Shown here in pieces: positions 16,056-21,752 of a stretch of 21,752 nt of DNA. Within the stretch, counting starts at the first letter, position 1, and each line of letters begins with the position of its first letter. A model generated the notes under the pieces. That model saw nothing but the letters and a program-made list of their open reading frames with translations. It made no database searches and was not told where the DNA came from. The stretch comes from Thermoplasmata archaeon (GTDB lineage: Archaea > Thermoplasmatota > Thermoplasmata > Thermoplasmatales > Thermoplasmataceae), in the NCBI GenBank assembly GCA_021850505.1, contig JAJZLW010000054.1, positions 1 through 21,752 of the forward strand, written 5' to 3'. Both the position numbers and the translations under genes were made by a program.

Positions 16056-17130
16056 TCTCTCTCCTCAACACTACAATGATATAATCGGCAAAATTCTTAA
16101 TAAAAGGTATTGAGGATGCCAGTTTGTCCAATCTAAAAAGCATTTTTCTATTTGACAGTCTCTTCGCAACCCGTTTAAAATTGTATGGTGGAATAATTGT
16201 GCAGATTCCTGCCCTTTTTATAACCTTGAAACCTCTTATCTTAGAAAAAATAAGAGGGTTTTTAGGTCTCGTCGCTGTAGTAAATCTGGAAAAATCAGGC
16301 AGAACATTGCCTTTATTTTTCTGTTTTATATATTCGAATCTGCCAAGCAGCAGGGAGATCATTATATCCATGAAACCAAATCTGTTCCAGTAGGCTCCAA
16401 TAAATACTCCACCTTCTTTCAGGTTCTCTCTTAAAGTTGCCTCAACAGTTTCAATCTTCTCTAAATCCAGATACCCAAAAGTGGTAAAAACAATATCATA
16501 TTTCCTTCCGGTGCTAACAAAACCTGTCGATACCTTTAGCATTTCAACGTCAATATTGCTTAAAAGCTTTGAATTTTCTCTCGCCCTGCGGATCATTTCA
16601 TCTGACAATTCAGCACACGTCAGGAATACTTTTGTTCCAATGGCCGCTGCCTCCATCAAAGTTCCACAACCAATTTCAAGAATCTTCATCCCATCCCTGG
16701 CGAAATGAGATAAAAGCATTGAGGTTCGAATCCTCATATATACCTCAACTGGATTCCCTTTGACGGATGACTCATAATCTTTTGACACCTCATCAAATTC
16801 ATTCTCTAGGATTTTATATCTGCTCCTTACCGGTTCGTCAGATTTTTCAAGAAGGAAGGCAGTCCCGGAAGACAGATTATGTCGTTCAAGATGACCCGCC
16901 CCGTATTTTCTCTTAAAAGACTCTATCAGAGGGCCCACACTCTCCTCACTGGCAGAATATGTGTTTCCATGTATATATGCAAAGGAGCAGTTTTTCAGTT
17001 TTCTCTTCCACTCGCCGGTTATAATGATATGAAATCTATCTCCTTCAAGAATATAATTAACCAGAAAGGTGGAAAGATATGGATCTGGAAGCTGAACTTC
17101 CAAGTTGTATTCACCTTTTTCTGAAGACAT
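16045..17130 (-). CDS. SAM-dependent methyltransferase with extra N-terminal domain
   Basis: The 361-residue protein has a class I methyltransferase domain from about residue 108 on. Motif I is ILEIGCGTLMEAA (150-162), with CAELSDEMIRRAREN after it and YDIVFTTFGYLDL further on. The first ~100 residues (mixed strands and helices, ending in GTAFLLEKSDE) match no domain I know. The methyltransferase part aligns along its length with the product of the upstream gene (17111-17902): both share DGMKILEIGCGT/RGMKVLEIGCGT, an IIPPY/IFPPY motif, and a similar ending of SSIPF/SSLPF plus a strand with a basic tail. They are tandem paralogues, and this one gained, or the other lost, the N-terminal domain. 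Substrate unknown; a glycan or glycolipid is suggested by the neighbours. Confidence 0.75.
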   Translation of the reverse strand: MSSEKGEYNLEVQLPDPYLSTFLVNYILEGDRFHIIITGEWKRKLKNCSFAYIHGNTYSASEESVGPLIESFKRKYGAGHLERHNLSSGTAFLLEKSDEPVRSRYKILENEFDEVSKDYESSVKGNPVEVYMRIRTSMLLSHFARDGMKILEIGCGTLMEAAAIGTKVFLTCAELSDEMIRRARENSKLLSNIDVEMLKVSTGFVSTGRKYDIVFTTFGYLDLEKIETVEATLRENLKEGGVFIGAYWNRFGFMDIMISLLLGRFEYIKQKNKGNVLPDFSRFTTATRPKNPLIFSKIRGFKVIKRAGICTIIPPYNFKRVAKRLSNRKMLFRLDKLASSIPFIKNFADYIIVVLRRENES

Positions 17131-17902
17131 AAATTACCTCATCCCCAAGAGATGAAAAAAAAGGAAGTGATGACAGCACTTTTTCTAAAAATGTCAGAAA
17201 ACGTTTCGCAAAGTTTGAAGGAATCTTTTCCGCAAGATAAGGTGGAAAAATTATAGCAAGCCCCTTTTTTTGGATCAGTTTAAACCTTTCAAATATTGAT
17301 AATATTTCACCTGGAGAATAGTACTGAGATTTAACCTTCTTTCCAACCACCTCGACGTAAGTTGTTTCTCCGGCACGATCTTTTATCCTTTCGTTTTTTC
17401 CCAAAATAGAGTAAAGAATAGACTCACCTAAACACCTCCTGTTTCTAATTGAAAATATCAAAACGCCGCCGTCTTTTAAAGAATGGTAAATACCATTCGC
17501 AGTTTCTCTGATTCTGGGTTCAGTGTTAAGTGCCCCGTTAAAGGAATATATCAAATCAAAGGAATCACCCACTAAGTCAATATCAGATGCAGGTCTCTTT
17601 ACTGAAGTAAATTTATCAGCGATTCCCAACTTTTCCATTTTGTTTCTTGCAAAATTTATCATTCCGCTTGAAATTTCCAAGCAGGTGATTTCATTTCCAG
17701 TTTCAAGTACAAACCGGGCGGCCTCCTCCCCGGTCCCACATCCGATCTCAAGAACCTTCATACCCCTTTTGGAATGCTTCAAAAGAGTGCTCATTTCTAA
17801 AGATCTTATGTTGACGTTTATAAAATTAGAGAGTATTTTTTTATCGTAAATAATTGATGCTTCCGAGAAAATTCGATCCAGATTTTCATAGTATTCTTCC
17901 AC
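17111..17902 (-). CDS. SAM-dependent methyltransferase, paralogue of its neighbour
   Basis: The 263-residue protein starts at a GTG and has motif I at VLEIGCGTGEEAA (residues 50-62), the motif II acid at CLEISSGM (74-81), a SFDLIYSFNGALNTEPR stretch in the substrate/SAM region, and LKDGGVLIFSIRNR for the next strand. The C-terminal part carries IIFPPYLAEKIP and a closing strand DEVIYVFRKR. A similar order in the product of 16045-17130 marks them as paralogues. The 3' end overlaps that gene by 20 bases, so the minus-strand genes are tightly packed and likely co-transcribed. No membrane segment or signal peptide is clear; the PP-containing hydrophobic tail may attach to membrane lipids (inference). 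Confidence 0.78.
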   Translation of the reverse strand: MEEYYENLDRIFSEASIIYDKKILSNFINVNIRSLEMSTLLKHSKRGMKVLEIGCGTGEEAARFVLETGNEITCLEISSGMINFARNKMEKLGIADKFTSVKRPASDIDLVGDSFDLIYSFNGALNTEPRIRETANGIYHSLKDGGVLIFSIRNRRCLGESILYSILGKNERIKDRAGETTYVEVVGKKVKSQYYSPGEILSIFERFKLIQKKGLAIIFPPYLAEKIPSNFAKRFLTFLEKVLSSLPFFSSLGDEVIYVFRKR

Positions 17903-17992
17903 TGTAAAGGTAAGACATATTAATCAATAACTATTTTTCTAATTCATGGAAGGATAGAACTCCAGATTGCTCAATATAGACGAAGCTCCGGT

Positions 17993-18002
17993 TTTAATAT
18001 TT
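17993..18002 (+). promoter_or_regulatory. Candidate TATA box of the gene at 18029
   Basis: TTTAATATTT is centred about 31 bases before the ATG at 18029, placing the transcript start a few bases before this ATG. It therefore favours the ATG over the TTG at 18020. Confidence 0.5.
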
Positions 18003-18028
18003 AGATCCGTTTTCGTAAATTGAGATCA

Positions 18029-18451
18029 ATGAAACTGTCCCGATCAGAATTACTTGAGGTTGCTAATAGGATTGCAAAAAAATCGCCCTTAAAACCATTC
18101 CCTGAATTCTACCTGAAAACCAAAGGCATGGATCCTTTCAAGATACCTTATGGAGAGGAAGTAACAATGTTCAGAAAGGATGAATTCACGGTTGTGATGG
18201 TGGGCTCCGAGCCGTTCTACTTTATGTCCCACAATCTCGCTAAATTTATTTTTTTTGCTGCAAAGAGAGGGGAGCAGACCGTCATGATACCCGATATTGA
18301 TAGCATTGCGACCTCTGTTAAATTATTTGAAAACGATTTAGATATAACACTATCAATAATAAACAAGGAATGCAGAGGTCTAGACGACAGCGAAATTGAC
18401 ACCGTCAAACACGAAACATCGTCTTTGCTGGGATACAGTGAAATTTTCTGA
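18029..18451 (+). CDS. Unrecognised 140-residue soluble protein
   Basis: I do not recognise this family. The frame also opens at a TTG (18020), but the ATG at 18029 fits the TATA box spacing better. The protein is a mix of charged helices and short strands. It starts with a basic helix (KLSRSELLEVANRIAKK), has a strand-rich middle (EFTVVMVGSEPFYFMSH), a helix (NLAKFIFFAAKRGEQTVMI) and an acidic helical end. It has no cysteines in metal-binding pairs, no signal peptide and no membrane helix. The layout could suit a small ligand-binding or regulatory domain, but nothing specific can be claimed. Neighbours are a divergent methyltransferase gene and a downstream membrane-protein gene that seems to have its own promoter. 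Confidence 0.65.
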   Translation: MKLSRSELLEVANRIAKKSPLKPFPEFYLKTKGMDPFKIPYGEEVTMFRKDEFTVVMVGSEPFYFMSHNLAKFIFFAAKRGEQTVMIPDIDSIATSVKLFENDLDITLSIINKECRGLDDSEIDTVKHETSSLLGYSEIF

Positions 18452-18542
18452 TGGGTATTACAAATTACATCAGTTTGCAATTATATGCCGTGCCTATCCA
18501 ACTTATTTAGGAAAGCCTTATTTCGCACATTTATTGGTAAAG

Positions 18543-18549
18543 TTTAATA
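18543..18549 (+). promoter_or_regulatory. Candidate TATA box of the membrane-protein gene at 18572
   Basis: TTTAATA is centred about 26 bases before the ATG at 18572, so a leaderless transcript is predicted. No Shine-Dalgarno precedes the ATG. Confidence 0.45.
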
Positions 18550-18571
18550 GTGAATTATTTAATATCTAATA

Positions 18572-19036
18572 ATGGCAAATAACGATTCTAAACCCTCCAG
18601 TCTCCATATGTTACAGGGTATATTTTTCCTGATCGCGTTTGTAGTCACTATCTTGATCATCTCTACCGACAAGAACCTTCAGACTGATTTCGGTCTTGTA
18701 AAGCCATACTTTTATCACTGGTATGGTCTTCTTGCTACCGGGATACTTTCACTCATAGGGGGTATCGTCTTAATAGTCAAACATGACAGGATGCTTGAAA
18801 AGGTCGGAGTTGCTGGATCAGCAATAATAGCTATTTTTCTGGTTGCGGATATCGCAACCTACAGTACAACGCACTGGTTTCCATCTGCAGGTGCTATGGC
18901 AAATTATCTATTCGGCGTGACATTTGACAAGGCGTATGCCAGCTCCGGTACCTACATACCAGGGTTATATGACTTACTGTTCGCGGTTTACATTTTAACG
19001 CTAATCATTGGTGTCTTTGCAGTTAGAAAAAAATGA
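18572..19036 (+). CDS. Four-helix membrane protein, likely paralogue of the one at 9191-9607
   Basis: This 154-residue protein has four membrane segments (about residues 13-31, 50-70, 77-97 and 129-150) and a basic C-terminal end (RKK). No catalytic motif was seen. Compared with the 138-residue protein at 9191-9607 it has the same order of HW-x2-L, a G-x3-A step in helix 3, VAD, and a YLFG stretch before helix 4. The family is unknown to me. It ends 14 bases from the end of the convergent GT-C glycosyltransferase gene. Confidence 0.65.
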   Translation: MANNDSKPSSLHMLQGIFFLIAFVVTILIISTDKNLQTDFGLVKPYFYHWYGLLATGILSLIGGIVLIVKHDRMLEKVGVAGSAIIAIFLVADIATYSTTHWFPSAGAMANYLFGVTFDKAYASSGTYIPGLYDLLFAVYILTLIIGVFAVRKK

Positions 19037-19050
19037 ATCCTCAATGAGAA

Positions 19051-20799
19051 TTATTCAAGAACAGTCACAAATTCCACCTTCCTTCTTTTAAGAAAGTGAA
19101 TGATTTCATACAAAAACAGAGCAGATGACATTGTACCGTAAATCACAAGAACGACAAAGTTCCCTGTAATCTTCTGCCGGAAAACATCTATTTCTCCCAA
19201 AGAAGATGCAATGTAATTCCATGATATATCTGGATTTAGAAAATAGGTGAAGCTGTAATCAAGTGCTATATACAAGGAACCAAGGAGCGAATAGATAAAC
19301 AATTTCCTGCGGTCACCCATTTCGATCAAGAATGGCAACAACCAGATCAGATACTGTGGGTTGACATAATTATAAGTTACGAAAAATATCAGCATAACGA
19401 TGACAAAATATTCCTCTATTTTCAATCCTTTCTTAATCGAATAAGCAGTAAAGATTATGTACAACGGTATAAAGGCATACAGGAACAACGAGGGGAAGCT
19501 GGATATGCCGAGATCAACCGGTATGATCTGCCAGGTTAAGCCCTGGGCAGAAAAAATATTTGCAAAATCAGGAGTTGATCGCCCGATGATTATCGTCTGC
19601 AGGTCAAGCAATGCATTCCCCGATACAGCATAACCAAGTATTACAGCAACAAGAACTAGTAAGACTGGGATCAGCGTTTTCACCTTATTTCTGCTTTTAA
19701 ATAAGAGGTAGGGAATTACAAAAACCGGAAATATCTTTATTCCAGCCCCGATAGATGCAAAAAGTGATGCCTTGAAATCCTCCCCTTTCCTGTAATATAC
19801 TATACCCTGCACCAGGAAAGCGAGTCCAAGTACGTCAAGCTGACCCCATGCGATGCCTACAACAACAGCCAGTGGGTTGAGCAGCCAGCTCTTCCATGGT
19901 GTGATTTTTGTTGTTTTCTCAAGATTTCTGGCAATCCAGAAAAAAGAGATGACAAATGGCAGTTTATCCAGAAGGTAAAGAACAAAGAGATTGGATCCTT
20001 CGAGCAGCCTCCACGATGAATATATGTTACCGAAGTTGAGAAGGTTAAAACTGCTCTCATTGTATGAGATCAGGGGCATTCCCAATATGTACCTATAAAA
20101 CACGGCAGAAAGAGCACTGTAAAACACGTACAGTGGGGGATATTCCCACTGCAGACCCGGTGCAAGGCTTCTGGATATAATATATGGGTTTATGTGTTCT
20201 AGAAGATCCATCCCACTGGTAATCATGAAAAAATCATCGTATCTCTGGCCGAATAATACGCTTATGCCTAAATATGCAGGAATAAGGAAAAGGTAGTTTT
20301 TGTAATTGGTTCTGATCAGTGAAATCGAAAAGACAAGGATCAAAACGCCGGAAATTAATATGATTTCATATATAACTCCACTGTATCCTGTATTCAACTG
20401 AATAGCCAGATCCACATGCTGACCACCTGAAACACTTACATTCAATATCACCGGACTGGTATTTTCAGTCAGTAAAATGTAAGCAAGGGTATACGGGCGA
20501 GGGGTGAAATTCTCTTCATAGAGTACCTCATTGTTTACATTCAATATTCTGATAACCGAAAAATTTCTGTCATCCTGAACTGTTATTCTCAGGGTTACAT
20601 AATCCGCAATCAATCCAGGTGTTGTTACATTCTCCGGAGTAACAGTAACAGAAAGACCATTAGAGTTCTTTTCTGCAACATTCTGATCGGGCGAACTGTA
20701 AGCGAATGAGATTGACAGAGCAATAAAGATCAATCCAGTTGTAAGCAATATTGCAATAATCTGTCTCCTTCTCTTGTCTGATAGGTTTTTAAAAATCAT
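19051..20799 (-). CDS. GT-C type membrane glycosyltransferase with N-terminal extracellular domain
   Basis: From the ATG at 20799 the protein has 582 residues. A basic N-terminus and one helix (about 12-33) lead to an outside beta-rich domain (about 40-140) with several N-X-S/T sequons; the rest is polytopic. GT-C features are an acidic pair in RYDDFF (186-191), INPY (203-206), WEYPPLY (218-224), WGQLDVLGLAF (318-328) and GIKIFPVF (353-360), as in GT87/PIG-M-like polyprenyl-phosphate-sugar enzymes. It would transfer a sugar, possibly mannose, from a lipid carrier on the outer face. The frame also opens at a TTG (20838), adding a Cys/Phe-rich 13 residues that look unlike a normal start. Compared with the GT-C protein at 2401-4737, the extra domain is at the other end. 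Confidence 0.75.
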   Translation of the reverse strand: MIFKNLSDKRRRQIIAILLTTGLIFIALSISFAYSSPDQNVAEKNSNGLSVTVTPENVTTPGLIADYVTLRITVQDDRNFSVIRILNVNNEVLYEENFTPRPYTLAYILLTENTSPVILNVSVSGGQHVDLAIQLNTGYSGVIYEIILISGVLILVFSISLIRTNYKNYLFLIPAYLGISVLFGQRYDDFFMITSGMDLLEHINPYIISRSLAPGLQWEYPPLYVFYSALSAVFYRYILGMPLISYNESSFNLLNFGNIYSSWRLLEGSNLFVLYLLDKLPFVISFFWIARNLEKTTKITPWKSWLLNPLAVVVGIAWGQLDVLGLAFLVQGIVYYRKGEDFKASLFASIGAGIKIFPVFVIPYLLFKSRNKVKTLIPVLLVLVAVILGYAVSGNALLDLQTIIIGRSTPDFANIFSAQGLTWQIIPVDLGISSFPSLFLYAFIPLYIIFTAYSIKKGLKIEEYFVIVMLIFFVTYNYVNPQYLIWLLPFLIEMGDRRKLFIYSLLGSLYIALDYSFTYFLNPDISWNYIASSLGEIDVFRQKITGNFVVLVIYGTMSSALFLYEIIHFLKRRKVEFVTVLE

Positions 20800-20874
20800 G
20801 AATCTACAGACTCCATAGAAATGGAGAAAACAAAACAAATAGTGCTAAATGTTGTAATGCCCATTCAGGAAGCA

Positions 20875-20883
20875 TATTTATAA
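20875..20883 (-). promoter_or_regulatory. Candidate TATA box of the second GT-C gene
   Basis: TTATAAATA on the minus strand predicts a transcript start near 20853. That leaves a leader of about 54 bases to the ATG at 20799, or about 15 bases to the TTG at 20838, so it does not settle the start. Confidence 0.45.
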
Positions 20884-21062
20884 CATTAAAAATAATCTTT
20901 TCCCGCCTTGAGTCTGTTCAACACGAAAAAAGATTTATCGCAATACTGATGCGATTATTATGAATTGCAATACACACACGCAAGATGAAGAGGAAATAGC
21001 CTGTATTACCCGCAGTCATATTTGATACAGATTACTAATATTATTGTCTCCGCTCACAAAAT

Positions 21063-21069
21063 GTTTAAT
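21063..21069 (+). promoter_or_regulatory. Candidate TATA box of the SAM synthetase gene
   Basis: TTTAATA is centred about 34 bases before the ATG at 21100 and implies a leader of under ten bases. Because it overlaps an upstream in-frame ATG (21061), it argues that the real start is the ATG at 21100. Confidence 0.4.
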
Positions 21070-21099
21070 ACGAATCTTAAATCTGCCCGCGATAATAAA

Positions 21100-21752
21100 A
21101 TGGCTAGAAACATATCAGTAGAGCAACTTAACAAGGTTCCAACACACAAGAGTGACGTTGAAATAGTTGAAAGAAAGGGCATAGGGCATCCTGACAGCAT
21201 CTGTGATGGAATTGCAGAAGCTGTAAGCAGGGAACTCAGCAAGTATTACCTGAAGGAATACGGGAAGGTCCTTCACCACAATACCGACCAACTTGAGGCG
21301 GTGGGTGGCCAGTCAAGGCCGAAGTATGGTGGAGGAAAGATAATCGAACCAAGTTATATCATATTGAGCGGAAGGGCAACTTCCCAGGTAAATGGTGAAC
21401 AGATACCGGTAAAGTCAATATCGATATCCGCGACAAAGAAATTTCTTGCGCAAAATTTCAAGCATATTAACATCGATACAGATGTTATTATCGATTCAAT
21501 GATAGGTCATGGTTCAGTTGATCTGACGGGCCTGTTTAACATCGGGAAACTCAAGGCGAATGACACATCTTTTGGTGTGGGTTTTGCACCCTTTTCTGAT
21601 ACCGAGAAACTCGTCCTCGCGACAGAAAAATACATAAATGGCGATCTTAAAAAAACCCTGCCTGCAGTGGGCTACGATGTAAAGGTCATGGGTTTCAGAG
21701 AAAAGAACACAATCAATCTTACCATCGCTGCCGCCTTTGTCGATAAATACGT
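21100..21752 (+). CDS. mat: Archaeal S-adenosylmethionine synthetase (3' end cut by window edge)
   Basis: The first 217 codons of the archaeal-type methionine adenosyltransferase, which makes S-adenosylmethionine from methionine and ATP in the cytoplasm. Diagnostic stretches are [10 protein letters not shown] at the start, [20 protein letters not shown] (residues 23-42), [16 protein letters not shown] (59-74), [18 protein letters not shown] (77-94) and [10 protein letters not shown] (near residue 150). These belong to the archaeal family, which differs strongly from bacterial MetK. Family members are about 400 residues, so roughly the second half lies beyond the window. An in-frame ATG at 21061 would add 13 residues that family members lack. 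The product would supply the donor for the methyltransferases of this region, as for the whole cell. Confidence 0.95.
   Translation, partial: MARNISVEQLNKVPTHKSDVEIVERKGIGHPDSICDGIAEAVSRELSKYYLKEYGKVLHHNTDQLEAVGGQSRPKYGGGKIIEPSYIILSGRATSQVNGEQIPVKSISISATKKFLAQNFKHINIDTDVIIDSMIGHGSVDLTGLFNIGKLKANDTSFGVGFAPFSDTEKLVLATEKYINGDLKKTLPAVGYDVKVMGFREKNTINLTIAAAFVDKY

Larger units (their letters stand above)
20800..21099. other. Divergent intergenic region before the SAM synthetase gene
   Basis: This 300-base stretch separates the GT-C gene (minus) from the SAM synthetase gene (plus). It has a minus-strand TATA-like element (20875-20883) and a plus-strand one (21063-21069). A short hairpin TCGCA-N7-TGCGA lies near 20938-20954, followed by a 21-codon ATG frame (20960-21025) of doubtful reality. 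No known riboswitch fold was recognised. Confidence 0.5.

Noticed and set aside
20800..20838. TTG start adding 13 residues to the GT-C protein
   Set aside because: The added residues are Cys/Phe/His-rich and unlike the basic start of a membrane protein; the ATG at 20799 gives a normal basic N-terminus. Not fully excluded, because the TATA-like element fits either.
20960..21025. 21-codon ATG frame before the SAM synthetase gene
   Set aside because: Only weak promoter spacing supports it, and composition gives no sign of coding; kept as part of the intergenic description.

Overview
The window reads as a piece of an archaeal chromosome, most likely from the Thermoplasmatales or a close relative (Ferroplasma, Cuniculiplasma or an uncultured 'alphabet plasma'). 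The evidence is an archaeal-type NAD(P)-dependent glyceraldehyde-3-phosphate dehydrogenase, RadA, an archaeal-type S-adenosylmethionine synthetase, an M61 aminopeptidase, TATA boxes 25-35 bases before many starts with few leaders, and moderately AT-rich DNA. The lineage is inferred from gene content and style, not from a marker search. No rRNA, tRNA, CRISPR array or intact insertion sequence was seen.

Layout. Positions 1-2249 (minus) hold the N-terminal three quarters of a kilobase-scale secreted protein that is very rich in N-glycosylation sequons and runs off the left edge. Diverging from it is a polytopic GT-C type glycosyltransferase with a large C-terminal extracellular domain (2401-4737). 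A compact housekeeping run follows on the plus strand: gap (4856-5866), radA (5868-6857, TTG start with a Shine-Dalgarno inside the end of gap) and an HTH-ACT regulator (6863-7378). It ends against a convergent M61 peptidase (7382-9139). A small four-helix membrane protein follows on the minus strand.

From 9722 to about 17902 the window is accessory in character. It contains a nucleotidyltransferase-fold protein translationally coupled to a family 2 glycosyltransferase, an aldo-keto reductase, and a gene-poor stretch (12141-13689). Then come two more family 2 glycosyltransferases and three SAM-dependent methyltransferases, two of which are tandem paralogues. Together with the two GT-C enzymes and the sequon-rich surface protein, this looks like a locus for building and O-methylating a surface glycan or glycolipid of a wall-less archaeon.

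The gene-poor stretch is not empty. On the minus strand, 12387-12491 encodes a 34-residue acidic microprotein with a good Shine-Dalgarno and a hairpin/T-tract terminator that overlaps its stop codon. Positions 12882-13602 hold a heavily frameshifted remnant of a site-specific DNA methyltransferase fused to a PD-(D/E)XK-like domain, the trace of a lost restriction-modification gene.

The right part carries an unrecognised 140-residue protein, a second four-helix membrane protein that aligns by eye with the one at 9191-9607, a second GT-C glycosyltransferase (minus) and the first 217 codons of the S-adenosylmethionine synthetase gene, whose product would supply the methyltransferases' donor.
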